Position numbers and translations under genes: made by a program
NCBI GenBank assembly: GCA_964521425.1
Contig: CAZFRO010000007.1
Span: 1 to 64,000 of the forward strand
DNA: 64,000 nt
From: Joyebacterum sp964521425
Lineage (GTDB): Bacteria > Joyebacterota > Joyebacteria > Joyebacterales > Joyebacteraceae
Direction of reading: 5' to 3'
The notes under the pieces: generated by a model
The model's database searches: none
What the model was told of the DNA's origin: nothing
What the model saw: only the letters and a program-made list of their open reading frames with translations
Shown here: piece after piece, positions 1 through 8,403 of the stretch
Position numbering within the stretch: the first letter of the stretch is position 1
How the letters are laid out: every line of letters starts with the position of its first letter

Positions 1-2614
1 GCGCGGGAGCCTCGTACACCTCTCCGGCCAGCTGACCGTAGACGACCTGGACCGTGATATCCTCGAGGTAGATGCTGTACCCGGGCTTCGCGAGCGCGCA
101 GTTCACCGTGCCCGTCGAAGTCGGCGTTCCGAGGAGGTCGAGCATCGTCGAGTAGCCGGCGTTCCCGTAGAGATCGAGCCCGCAGCCCACGGCGAAGAGG
201 TCGAACCCGCCCTCAGGACATGTACCTGTGATCGTACCCTCGTAGAACGGGGCGAGAGTGCCGTAGAGACCGATCGATGCCACGGACGCGTCTATGTCGG
301 CGCTCGTGAAGGCCACGCCACCCGTAACAGGGATCACATCCTCGAAGCAGTTGTAACTCTGAGCGAGTTCGCTTCCGATGATGACAAGATCCTCACCGTA
401 CGGCGCCGTGATGTTGAAGGTGGCCTCTCCGTTCACATCGGTCACATCCACGACGGGGTCGATGCCCCAGCCGTCGATCGTGATCTCAACGTCCGGAAGC
501 TCAACTCCGGCGCTGTCCCACACCGTTACCGTCAGATCCGTTGCAGTATCGATCGGAATCGATGACGGAGCGATTGTGTAGGTCACCGGAACGATGACGT
601 CCACACTTCCGGATACGGGCTTGTAGTTGTGCTTGCTCACCCAGACGTCCATGGAACCCACGTCGTCCGGCGGCGTGTCGATCGCGATGTCGACGTGGCC
701 GCTCAGATCGGTCAGGCCGGTTGCGTAGAACTCACCGTCCATATGGAGACAGACGAGGGCCCCCTCAACGGGATCGCGTCCGGCAACCGTCCCGACGTCA
801 ACCGCAAACGTGCTCTGCCCGAGAGGCAGAACGCCGTTGTACGTCGCCTCGAGATCGAGCGGCCCACCAGCCACCCACGGATCGAGGGCCGGATCGCCGA
901 AGACGGTGTACATCTCGTAGTAGTACCGTGTGCGACCGCCACCCGAGTACGCATCATAGACGGCCCAGAGCCCGTCGTTGAACATCGCCCGGACCCATGT
1001 GTAGTCGTTGCCGAACCACGAGTCGTAGACCGCCTTCTCCATGATGTCGTCTTCGTCCCAGTACGAGTTGTTCGAAGCGCCCAGGAAGAGAACGCCGCCG
1101 TTCGGAGCAAGCGTCCAGGTCTCGCCGAAACAGGCGCTGTCATAAGCACCAGTTATGCAGGCGTATGACTGCACCATCGGAAGCATGTCCACGTTGGTGA
1201 GTGCCTGAACCTGCGAAGCAGAGACCGGCGGACCGTCGGCCCAGCCGTTCGTCGAGCCGTGACCCGAGAAGGTCAGCATCGAGAGACCCGCATTGAAGTC
1301 ATCGAGACACTGCTGGGTTGTCGCGCTGTGCGTGACCGAGTACCGCTTGCTGACCGTATAGCCGGCGGGCTCAACCCACGTGTCGATGCAGTAGTTGTGC
1401 GTGCCTTCCGAAATCGTGTAGTTGTCGCTAGACGCCATGAACGTCGCGCGGTCAACCCAATCCGTTCCGCTCGAGAGCGCGAATCGCATGTAGCTCATCG
1501 ACTTGTTGGCGAGAAGCGTCACATCGGCTTCGCTGTCGCATGAGAAACGTCCGACATACATGTCGGGCAGCCAATCGGCCGCACCGTCCATACAGACATA
1601 GTAGAGATCGGTCGCGCACGATGACGCGACCCCAGTGAACGCGGGAAGCTGTGGCGTGTCGCCGATCAGAAGGACGAAGGTCGGTGGCACATCCCACGTT
1701 GTGTAGGCGTCGATGATGTAGTTCTGAATATTCGTTGTCGTCGCGCCGCCCGGGATCTCCGACAGCTTCGTCACGGTCGTCTCGTAGCCGAGGCGATGCC
1801 TCAACCCGGCGAATGTCTCGATCTCCTCGTAGTAATCATCGTAGGTGATGATGAGGTAGCCGATCGGAAGAGTCGGGAAGCCGCGGCCCGCGAACGCATC
1901 GGCGTTCACGAGGTGCTTCGTCGCGAAGGCATCGAAGTCCCTCGATGCGAAGCGCTCAATCATGCTGCTCGTCTTTGCCCAGTCGCCGCCCTCGAACTCA
2001 ACGGAGAGCTCGATGTTCCGAAGATAGCGAACGGTACCGGTCGCCGCATCGTACTGCACGGGGAAGATCTCGAGTTCGACGAAGCGGTGAGCCCTCATCT
2101 GGCCGATCTCGCCGAGCACGGCTGCCACATCCGGTGAGAACCCGCCTCTGGCATACGCCGCGTCATCCATCACGAAACGGGCCGCCTCTCGGGCGCCCGG
2201 CAGCTTCTCAATGGACGGCTGTACGGGAATGAGTCTGTGCGCCACGCCTAGATCCGCGAGCGACATCTCCACGTAGTCCGCACTCACGATAGAGAGCCTG
2301 GGCACTGCACCCTGAGGTATCTCCAGGAATTCCCGAATGACCGGGAGCATCGGTGCGCCGATGTCAATCGTGTAGGCGTTTCCCGGGATGGTCAGACGCG
2401 TGAAGAGACCGAGGTCGGTGGCCATGTCCGCCACTTCGACGCCCGGAATCTCGACAAGGAGAGCCGCACCAGAGATATCCGACGAAAGAAGCGTCACTTC
2501 AGGCGCCTCATAAGGCTCGGCAGTCCCAAACTCGATCCATCTCGCAGACAGCGATGCTGGCATCGCCACGAGAACGAGTAGGGCGAGAACGATCAGTGCG
2601 CGCATGGACCTCAT
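1..2614 (-). CDS. C25 (gingipain-type) cysteine peptidase, C-terminus cut by window edge
   Basis: 871 residues are visible and the gene runs off the left edge. I chose the ATG at 2614 because a GGGAGG ribosome site precedes it and the product opens with a Sec signal peptide (MRSMRALIVLALLVLVAMPA). A propeptide-like region of about 200 residues comes first. The caspase-like C25 domain follows, with the catalytic pair visible as His452 in FSGHGSTNGWADG and Cys486 in VQSYACITGAYD, the same order as in gingipains. Ig-like domains follow from about residue 590. By family knowledge this is an exported endopeptidase, acting outside the cell or at the surface. Related secreted peptidases elsewhere in the window end in a FlgD-type sorting domain, so one is expected beyond the edge. 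A TATAAT promoter lies about 140 bases upstream. Confidence 0.93.
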   Translation of the reverse strand, partial: MRSMRALIVLALLVLVAMPASLSARWIEFGTAEPYEAPEVTLLSSDISGAALLVEIPGVEVADMATDLGLFTRLTIPGNAYTIDIGAPMLPVIREFLEIPQGAVPRLSIVSADYVEMSLADLGVAHRLIPVQPSIEKLPGAREAARFVMDDAAYARGGFSPDVAAVLGEIGQMRAHRFVELEIFPVQYDAATGTVRYLRNIELSVEFEGGDWAKTSSMIERFASRDFDAFATKHLVNADAFAGRGFPTLPIGYLIITYDDYYEEIETFAGLRHRLGYETTVTKLSEIPGGATTTNIQNYIIDAYTTWDVPPTFVLLIGDTPQLPAFTGVASSCATDLYYVCMDGAADWLPDMYVGRFSCDSEADVTLLANKSMSYMRFALSSGTDWVDRATFMASSDNYTISEGTHNYCIDTWVEPAGYTVSKRYSVTHSATTQQCLDDFNAGLSMLTFSGHGSTNGWADGPPVSASQVQALTNVDMLPMVQSYACITGAYDSACFGETWTLAPNGGVLFLGASNNSYWDEDDIMEKAVYDSWFGNDYTWVRAMFNDGLWAVYDAYSGGGRTRYYYEMYTVFGDPALDPWVAGGPLDLEATYNGVLPLGQSTFAVDVGTVAGRDPVEGALVCLHMDGEFYATGLTDLSGHVDIAIDTPPDDVGSMDVWVSKHNYKPVSGSVDVIVPVTYTIAPSSIPIDTATDLTVTVWDSAGVELPDVEITIDGWGIDPVVDVTDVNGEATFNITAPYGEDLVIIGSELAQSYNCFEDVIPVTGGVAFTSADIDASVASIGLYGTLAPFYEGTITGTCPEGGFDLFAVGCGLDLYGNAGYSTMLDLLGTPTSTGTVNCALAKPGYSIYLEDITVQVVYGQLAGEVYEAPA

Positions 2615-2754
2615 GCGTGTCCTCCCTCTTGGCTGGGCATGGCGAGATCCAACCCCCACCACGCTGGCTCATGAAAAACCTATGTCTGTCATCATCCGGC
2701 AACACAACCTGGCCCTCCCCGGACACTCTGCGTCTCCAGAGAGAGCATACATAG

Positions 2755-2784
2755 ATTATAACACATAGCCATGTTGGTCCGCAA
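2755..2784 (-). promoter_or_regulatory. sigma70-type promoter of the C25 peptidase gene
   Basis: On the minus strand TTGCGG (2779-2784) and a perfect TATAAT (2755-2760) are separated by 18 bases. The predicted start near 2748 leaves a leader of about 134 bases before the ATG at 2614. Confidence 0.6.
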
Positions 2785-2866
2785 TAGCCCTTGTAGTGCG
2801 GGTTTTCGGGCATCCGGGTCGCCTGGACATACTGATTCGGGAGTGGATACGGCCTAGTGGTATGTG

Positions 2867-2952
2867 GTCGGCAGGGCCCGCCCCGCCCGCGAGTTGAGGC
2901 GCGGCGAATGCCGTGCCGTGTGTCTGAGCAATGCGGGGCGGCCCCTGCCGAC
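2867..2952. repeat. long inverted repeat in a 593-base gene-free region
   Basis: Two 20-base arms (2867-2886 and 2933-2952) pair at 19 of 20 positions around a 46-base loop. The loop contains a smaller perfect hairpin (CCGCG 2887-2891 with CGCGG 2900-2904). It lies in the 2615-3207 stretch, which otherwise holds only the C25 promoter and no convincing gene. Neither arm is followed by a T-run, so it is not a typical intrinsic terminator. It could be a structured small RNA or a small palindromic repeat element. I recognise no known RNA family; the SRP, tmRNA and RNase P core motifs are absent. Confidence 0.6.
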
Positions 2953-3207
2953 AGCAAACACCGGAGCACGGGACCTCCCGAACAGCGCAGTTCCAGTATA
3001 ATATTGGTTCCCCAACGATATGAGAGCGGCGGCATTCAGGGGGTTGCATGGCGGGGAATATGCGGTACGCTTGGGGTTAGGAACACGACGTGCTAGCCTA
3101 GTATGCGAGGTGTGAGATGAGTCACTTTGCCTGAGTGGCGAGTGGCTATTTGCGCGCCGTTTGCAGTTCAGATCAGACTCACGGATTGACCGGAATCGGG
3201 ATGACAC

Positions 3208-4479
3208 ATGCTCTACTCTTCGATCCCAGAGAAGCACCAATTCTTCGCCAAGATTCTTGAGCGGTGTGTGGGTGAGATTGTGGGCGCCGTCTGCCAGGAT
3301 GATATTGAGGCGTTGCTCATGATTGGCGCTCCGACTCGCGGTGAGGTCACGGTCGTGGAGACCCCATCCGGGCTCTACAGCCTGAGCGACATCGACCTCA
3401 TCTGCGTCACCCGGCCATCGACGAACCGCATGGAGTTACGCGTGCGCGTCGCACCTTACATGGCGAAACTGAACAAGGAGCTGGCCCCGGTCTGCTCCGG
3501 GATCGACATGTCGTTCAAGACGCATGTCCATCTCACCTCCCCCTACCCCCTCATCTCAAACTACGAGTTCGCGCGTTCGCCCGTCTGCCTGTACGGAGAC
3601 GACGATATTCTCTCATCGATCGCTGAGGTTGACCCCAGTGAGATTCCGATAGCGGATGCTCTTAGATTCGTTCACAACCGCTGCTTCGAACATCTGATCG
3701 GACGACCACGGACTCAGATAGATGAGGCGGACTTTTCTGACGCGCTCTCTTCGATCTATCGGACGGCCAAGCTCGCGCTCGATCTGGTAACCGCGTTTCT
3801 CTTCGTGAGACGCAACACGCCGCTCGGCTATGAAGCCAGGATCAGGGTCTTCACCGAAGAGTACCTCAAGCGTGATGAGTTCGCGGCGCTCGCCACAGTG
3901 CTCGAGCCGTTCATCGATGACCTGCCCGCGTGGGCCGCGTTCAAGACATCCGGTGACCTCGAGAGCCTTGTGTCGCACTTCGGGACAACGGCGAGTGCTC
4001 AGGACCTCCACGGCCTGGCGTCCGATCTCTGGTACAAGTACGTCCCCTATGCGGAGGCGCTCTGGAAGAGCATCCTCGGGTCCACGCTGGGCGTGGATGC
4101 CTCGCGGCTGCCTCTTCCGGTCATCGCCGAGCGCTTCGGGAGGCTGGAGAGCCTGCCGAGAAAGCTCGTGCGAACGGTGCGACTGCTCAGGCCCGGGGCC
4201 GCTCCGAAAGGACTGCTTTCAAGCGTGGGCATCGTGCGGCGCATGTTCTTCGCCTCTCCCCTGGCGCTCGCCTATCTGACAGCGCTCATCACACTCTTCA
4301 GCCACTCGGAGAACGCGGATCGAGAATGGACGCGCGGCGCCATCGTGCGGTATGCTCCGTTCGCGCTTCCAGTCAGGTTCAGAGCGATGAGCGACGAGGA
4401 GCGTGAGAGCGTTCTCATGGGTAAGCTGTTCTTCTTCCACCAGGCTATGCTCCTCGGCAGGCGCGTGAAGGAGGGTTGA
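3208..4479 (+). CDS. nucleotidyltransferase-fold protein of unknown substrate
   Basis: 423 residues. The N-terminal part carries the Pol-beta-type nucleotidyltransferase signature: an IGAPTRGE helix start (Gly40), the metal pair in SDIDL (Asp61 and Asp63), and a likely third carboxylate at Asp100 in GIDMSF. Residues of about 130-420 form a helical region I cannot assign. It is the first gene of a three-gene operon; its TGA overlaps the ATG of the next gene by one base. Downstream phosphohydrolase/transferase-like and flippase genes suggest a role in making or decorating a surface glycan or lipid-linked intermediate, which is inference from context. The ribosome site is weak (GGGATG). Confidence 0.7.
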   Translation: MLYSSIPEKHQFFAKILERCVGEIVGAVCQDDIEALLMIGAPTRGEVTVVETPSGLYSLSDIDLICVTRPSTNRMELRVRVAPYMAKLNKELAPVCSGIDMSFKTHVHLTSPYPLISNYEFARSPVCLYGDDDILSSIAEVDPSEIPIADALRFVHNRCFEHLIGRPRTQIDEADFSDALSSIYRTAKLALDLVTAFLFVRRNTPLGYEARIRVFTEEYLKRDEFAALATVLEPFIDDLPAWAAFKTSGDLESLVSHFGTTASAQDLHGLASDLWYKYVPYAEALWKSILGSTLGVDASRLPLPVIAERFGRLESLPRKLVRTVRLLRPGAAPKGLLSSVGIVRRMFFASPLALAYLTALITLFSHSENADREWTRGAIVRYAPFALPVRFRAMSDEERESVLMGKLFFFHQAMLLGRRVKEG

Positions 4480-5714
4480 TGGCGGACGACAGGCTCACGC
4501 TTGTGTTCTTCGTGGACGCTCTGGGATGGGAGATAGCGCGGAAGCTTGACTGCTTCCGCGACGTCGCACCATACTCCTATCGTCAGCGCACGGTCCTCGG
4601 TTACAGCTGTGCCGCCCAGCCGACGATACTCACCGGACTCATGCCGGACGAGCACGGGCACTGGGGGATGTTCTATCGCGCCGAGCGCTCGGATTTCAGG
4701 GCGCTCCGCCCCTTGAGGTTCCTTCCGAAGACCATATCGAACCACCGTAGATTCCGCAGACCTCTCCTGAACTACCATAGGAAACGCACGGGCTTCACCG
4801 GCTACTACAACCTCTACCGGATCCCGTTCCATCTCTTCGGGGCGTTCGACCTCATCGAGAAGAGGGACATCTACGCTCCGGGCGCATTCGCTTCTGGTGC
4901 GAAGTCGATCTTCGATCACCTCGCTGCTGCCGGCGTTCCGTACCGAGTCTGGACCTGGAAGCATGAACTCGACGAGGGCTTCGCCGAACTCGAGACAGCG
5001 ATCCGCGATGATCACAAGATGCGTTTCTCCCTTCACTACACACCCTACATAGACGCCTTCCTCCACGGCCACGTCGGCGACGACGAGGCTGTTGCCGGTG
5101 CTGTCGCCCTCATCGAGAGGAGAATCGCGCGCGTGGTCGAACTCGCCCGCGAGACCCGAGGTGACGTGAACGTCATTGTCTTCTCCGACCACGGCATGGC
5201 GAGGACAACGGGTGAGCACGACGTCATCAGCGTCGTGGCGGCGCTCGGACTCAGACAGGGCAGTGACTACCAGGTGTTCTACGATTCGACGATGGCGAGG
5301 TTCTGGTTCGAGTCCCCTCACGCACGCGACAGGATTGTCGGCGCCCTCAAGGAGCTCGACTACGGGACCGTTCTCTCGGACGCCGAGCTCAAGCGTGAAG
5401 GTGTCTTCTTCGGTGACAGGCGCTTCGGGGAGTTGATCTTCCTGATGAACCCGACGAAGCTCATCGTCCCAAGCTACATGGGCGGCCGGGCCCCATGCGG
5501 AATGCATGGGTTCAGCCCCGAGCACAGGGACTCGTATGCGATGCTTGCCTCAAGCTTCGAGGTGGACCCCGAACCGACGCACATCAGAGACTCGTTCCGC
5601 GTGATGATGCAGGCGGCCGGGCTTCAGCCGGGACCAGAGACGGTCGACGAGTTCGGTGACTCCGCTGGCTTGAGCGGGACGGCCTCGGGCAACGACCAGG
5701 AGGTCACGGCGTGA
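4479..5714 (+). CDS. alkaline-phosphatase-superfamily phosphodiesterase/transferase
   Basis: 411 residues, no signal peptide or clear membrane segment. It opens with FFVDALGWE (metal ligand Asp13), then CAAQPTILTG with the likely nucleophile Thr49, then FSDHGM (Asp-His pair) and a late GMHGFSPEH histidine. These are the core of type I phosphodiesterase/nucleotide pyrophosphatase enzymes. The start ATG shares a base with the previous stop (TGATG) and sits behind GAAGGAGGG. The stop overlaps the next gene's GTG by four bases, so translation of all three is probably coupled. The family hydrolyses or transfers phosphodiester or sulfate groups; the substrate is unknown. Location beside a flippase suggests modification of a glycan or lipid intermediate on the cytoplasmic side. 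Confidence 0.85.
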   Translation: MADDRLTLVFFVDALGWEIARKLDCFRDVAPYSYRQRTVLGYSCAAQPTILTGLMPDEHGHWGMFYRAERSDFRALRPLRFLPKTISNHRRFRRPLLNYHRKRTGFTGYYNLYRIPFHLFGAFDLIEKRDIYAPGAFASGAKSIFDHLAAAGVPYRVWTWKHELDEGFAELETAIRDDHKMRFSLHYTPYIDAFLHGHVGDDEAVAGAVALIERRIARVVELARETRGDVNVIVFSDHGMARTTGEHDVISVVAALGLRQGSDYQVFYDSTMARFWFESPHARDRIVGALKELDYGTVLSDAELKREGVFFGDRRFGELIFLMNPTKLIVPSYMGGRAPCGMHGFSPEHRDSYAMLASSFEVDPEPTHIRDSFRVMMQAAGLQPGPETVDEFGDSAGLSGTASGNDQEVTA

Positions 5715-7228
5715 GCGAGAACAACTCCGACGGCAACCTGGTCCACGTCGCGAAGCAGGCGACTGGCGTGATGACATACCAGTTCATCGGTATTGCGCTC
5801 GGCTTCGGCTCAAACCTCATCTTTGCGCGGATCCTGGGAGCGGAGCTTCTGGGTATCTTCGTGCTGGCACAGACGACGCTCCTGGTCCTCTCGCTGGCCG
5901 CATCGTTTGGCGTCGGCCCGATGCTACTCCGGTTCGTCCCTGTCTCACTAGGCCGGGGAGACAGAGAGGGCGCCGCAGGCATCACCGCGGTCGGCATACG
6001 CGTCGTGCTCATCACGAGCGTGATCACGATGGTCGTTCTCTTCCTCGGACGCAACGTTCTTGCGCACCGGATCTTCAATGAACCCCGACTCCTCGACCTG
6101 ATACCCATTATCACGATTGCCATTCTGCCGGCGGCCTACGTGAAGGTGTTCGGCTTCGTGCTCAGGGCCACCAAGCAGACCTACCGCGAGACGTTCTGTC
6201 TGGAGATCGTGGCCAAGAGCGCGAAGCTGCTGGTCTTCTTCCTCCTCCTCTCAGCCGGACTCAAGCTGACGGGTCTCACCTGGGCGCTAACGGTCTCGTA
6301 TGCGGCGGCAGCGGCGGCCATGGCCTTCATCATCGACCGTCATGCCCGCTATCTGACGCGTGGTCCACGAACGACTTCGGTCCCCGTCAGACGGGTGATC
6401 ACGTTCAGTGCCACGATGACGTTCGTTGCATTCATGAACTACAGTCTGAGCATCACCGACCGGACAATGCTCGGAATCCTCAGCACATCCAGAGATGTCG
6501 GTGTCTACAACATCGCTTTCCTCATCTCGAATATGCTCGCGCTCGTGTTCATGGGGTTCAACAACGCATTCTCACCGCTCATCTCGGAGCTCCACCACAG
6601 CGGGAGGAAGGACGAACTCAATAGCCTCTATTCCTCCCTCACACGCACAGTTCTCATCATTGTGCTGCCGGCGTTGATCTGGATGGTGGGATTCGGAGTT
6701 GACCTGCTTCTGTTCTTCGGAAGGGATTTCCACGCCGGGTATCTCGCGATGGTGGTCCTTGGAGCGGGAGTTCTCACGCGCTGCGCGGTCGGCTCGGTCG
6801 GCATGCTCCTCATGCTGTCCGGGCACCAGGCCCACAACGCGATCAACATCGTCGTGGTGACGGCGGCCAACATCCTGCTGAACCTGTTCCTGATCCCCCG
6901 CTACGGCGTGCTTGGCGCTGCGATTGCCACAGCGATCTCGCTTGCACTGATCAACGTGATCGGGCTCATCGAAGTGAGGCTCTTGATCGGGATCTGGCCC
7001 TATAGACTCTCGTACCTCAAGCTCGTGGCCGCCTCGGTGGTCACAACGGCCTGCAACCTCTACCTGCGCTCGCGATTGCCGGAGCAGGGGCTCGTTCAGA
7101 TCATCCTTCTGCTCATCGGCACCTTCGTGGTCTTCCTGGGAGTGCTTGCGCTTCTGCGGATCGAAGAGGACGATCGCATGCTAATCGGGCGTGTGATGGA
7201 CAAGGTCCGACGGGGAACGAACGGGTAG
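5711..7228 (+). CDS. MOP-superfamily flippase (polysaccharide biosynthesis, Wzx-like)
   Basis: 505 residues with about 12-14 hydrophobic helices spread along the chain. The N-terminal pattern (GVMTYQFIGIALGFGSNLIF, then ARILGAELLGIF) and the central DRTMLGILSTSRDVGVYNIA segment are typical of the polysaccharide export/MurJ/Wzx group. The start is GTG within the previous stop (GTGA). Family members flip lipid-linked sugars or teichoic-acid-like intermediates across the inner membrane. This is the last gene of the operon and one of three such flippases in the window. Two tandem 18-base repeats and a hairpin shared with the cold shock gene lie downstream. Confidence 0.9.
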   Translation: MSENNSDGNLVHVAKQATGVMTYQFIGIALGFGSNLIFARILGAELLGIFVLAQTTLLVLSLAASFGVGPMLLRFVPVSLGRGDREGAAGITAVGIRVVLITSVITMVVLFLGRNVLAHRIFNEPRLLDLIPIITIAILPAAYVKVFGFVLRATKQTYRETFCLEIVAKSAKLLVFFLLLSAGLKLTGLTWALTVSYAAAAAAMAFIIDRHARYLTRGPRTTSVPVRRVITFSATMTFVAFMNYSLSITDRTMLGILSTSRDVGVYNIAFLISNMLALVFMGFNNAFSPLISELHHSGRKDELNSLYSSLTRTVLIIVLPALIWMVGFGVDLLLFFGRDFHAGYLAMVVLGAGVLTRCAVGSVGMLLMLSGHQAHNAINIVVVTAANILLNLFLIPRYGVLGAAIATAISLALINVIGLIEVRLLIGIWPYRLSYLKLVAASVVTTACNLYLRSRLPEQGLVQIILLLIGTFVVFLGVLALLRIEEDDRMLIGRVMDKVRRGTNG

Positions 7229-7257
7229 TCATCATCGGGGACGAGTAGGAAGGCGGA

Positions 7258-7293
7258 ATCGTTCGGTCGCAAAGGATCGTTCAGCCGCAAAGG
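7258..7293 (+). repeat. two tandem 18-base repeats after the flippase stop
   Basis: Copies at 7258-7275 and 7276-7293 (ATCGTTCGGTCGCAAAGG and ATCGTTCAGCCGCAAAGG) match at 16 of 18 positions. They lie between the stop of the flippase operon and the terminator hairpin of the convergent cold shock gene. Confidence 0.75.
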
Positions 7294-7296
7294 AAA

Positions 7297-7326
7297 CGGG
7301 GTCGTCCGGTCAACCGGTCGACCCCG
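7297..7326 (-). terminator. hairpin terminator of the cold shock gene
   Basis: CGGGGTCG pairs with CGACCCCG and, inside it, CCGGT with ACCGG. On the minus strand the stem is followed by TTTCCTTT. It may also stop the convergent flippase operon. Confidence 0.7.
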
Positions 7327-7360
7327 CCTCGTGAAATACCACCTACAGATTGGTCAGATG

Positions 7361-7576
7361 CTATTCCTCAACCATGACGACGTTCTCTGCCGCCGGGCCC
7401 TTCTCACCATCAACGATGTCGAACTCCACGTGGTCGCCTTCGTTCAGGCTCTTGAAGCCCGCGTCGCTCTTGATGGCGGAGAAGTGCACGAACACGTCCT
7501 TCGATCCGTCGTCAGGAGTGATAAACCCAAAGCCCTTACTGTCATTGAACCACTTCACTCTGCCTGTCGTGCTCAC
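7361..7576 (-). CDS. csp: cold shock protein (CspA family)
   Basis: 71 residues, the full length of a single cold-shock domain. RNP1 (KGFGFI) and RNP2 (VFVHF) are intact, as are the usual VKWFN start and the EGDHVEF strand. It binds single-stranded RNA/DNA and acts as an RNA chaperone in the cytoplasm. The start is GTG behind GAGGTAGGGA. The leader is about 130 bases, driven by a perfect consensus promoter and with a hairpin at its very 5' end. Long structured leaders are usual for temperature-responsive csp mRNAs. Confidence 0.97.
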   Translation of the reverse strand: MSTTGRVKWFNDSKGFGFITPDDGSKDVFVHFSAIKSDAGFKSLNEGDHVEFDIVDGEKGPAAENVVMVEE

Positions 7577-7714
7577 TGATCCCTACCTCTTTCGATCCAG
7601 CCGGGGAGTAGCATCGCCACTCTTACCGACTACGCCCTGCCGGAGATCGGATGGCCTGCACCCTCCCCCAGCGACTTCTACAACGCGGAGGCCTCATCGC
7701 CTCCATCAGAGGGG

Positions 7715-7743
7715 ATTATAGCGGCTCATGTCCGTCATGTCAA
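7715..7743 (-). promoter_or_regulatory. perfect consensus promoter of the cold shock gene with a long leader
   Basis: On the minus strand TTGACA (7738-7743), 17 bases, TATAAT (7715-7720). Transcription should begin near 7708. The first transcribed bases can fold as GGAGGC...GCCTCC, giving a 5'-terminal stem-loop, and the leader extends about 130 bases to the GTG at 7576. Confidence 0.85.
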
Positions 7744-7809
7744 GCGGAAGAATGGAGGCCCCAGCCGCTGGGACTTCCAGTGACAATTGAGCTCCGTTTG
7801 ACCGGGGAC

Positions 7810-7823
7810 ACCGGCCGGCCGGT
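7810..7823 (-). terminator. GC-rich palindrome just after the fumarase beta stop
   Basis: A perfect 14-base palindrome (ACCGGCCGGCCGGT) lies one base beyond the stop codon, inside a larger GACCGG/CCGGTC stem. There is no T-run, so it may stabilise the 3' end rather than terminate by itself. Confidence 0.45.
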
Positions 7824-7824
7824 C

Positions 7825-8403
7825 CTACCCCACCAGCTTCTCGTACTCCCCCCTCGATTCCTCCAGGATCTTGTCATGAAGCGAGTTCCCGTGCGAGTCC
7901 ATCGTCACGATCGCCGGGAAGTTCTCGACCCTGATAACCCAGAAGGCCTCGGGCACACCAAACTCCTCGAGCTTCTTGACATCGAGGACTTCTACGACCG
8001 ACTGCGCGAGCGTAGTGGCGATTCCGCCGATCGCGGAGAGGTAGACGCTGCCGAGTTCGCCACACGCGGCCAGCGTGTCGCCGCCCATACCGCCCTTGCC
8101 GATCGCCGCCCGCACGTCGTACTTCTCGAAGACCTTGGCTTCGTACGGTTCCTCACGAATGCTGGTCGTCGGGCCTGCAGCAACGAACGTGTACTTGCCG
8201 TCGTCGCCCTTCTTCACGACTGGACCGCAATGATAGATCATGCTCCCCTTGAGCAGATCCCTCACATCCTCGCCATCGGTCTCCACCAGGTACTTGTGGG
8301 CCGCATCACGGGCCGTGACCATGACGCCTGTAATCGAAACCTCGTCGCCGACCTTGAGCTTGCGAATCTCGTCGGCTGAGACCGGCAGATTAATCCCAAT
8401 CAT
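7825..8403 (-). CDS. class I fumarate hydratase, beta (C-terminal) subunit
   Basis: 192 residues, matching the FumB/TtdB-type beta subunit of Fe-S hydro-lyases. The N-terminal LKVGDEVSITGVMVTARDAAHK segment and the CGPVV...AGPTTSIR and GKGGMG motifs are characteristic. It pairs with the alpha subunit encoded immediately upstream, overlapping by 14 bases, to form the [4Fe-4S] enzyme that interconverts fumarate and malate. L-tartrate dehydratase shares the fold, so substrate is by best guess. Two-subunit class I fumarases are oxygen-sensitive and common in anaerobes. Confidence 0.93.
   Translation of the reverse strand: MIGINLPVSADEIRKLKVGDEVSITGVMVTARDAAHKYLVETDGEDVRDLLKGSMIYHCGPVVKKGDDGKYTFVAAGPTTSIREEPYEAKVFEKYDVRAAIGKGGMGGDTLAACGELGSVYLSAIGGIATTLAQSVVEVLDVKKLEEFGVPEAFWVIRVENFPAIVTMDSHGNSLHDKILEESRGEYEKLVG

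Noticed and set aside
629..1168. Long open frames on the strand opposite the C25 peptidase, and similar frames opposite most large genes
   Set aside because: They are shadows produced by GC-rich codon usage. They lack ribosome sites and any recognisable domain.
2867..2952. Hairpin considered as SRP RNA, 6S RNA or an intrinsic terminator
   Set aside because: It lacks the SRP GGAAGCAGCC-like loop and the central bubble of 6S RNA, and no T-run follows either arm.
3208..4479. Nucleotidyltransferase as the antitoxin half of an MNT-HEPN toxin-antitoxin pair
   Set aside because: It is 423 residues, far larger than MNT antitoxins. No HEPN partner with RX4-6H is adjacent, and the neighbours point to envelope biosynthesis.
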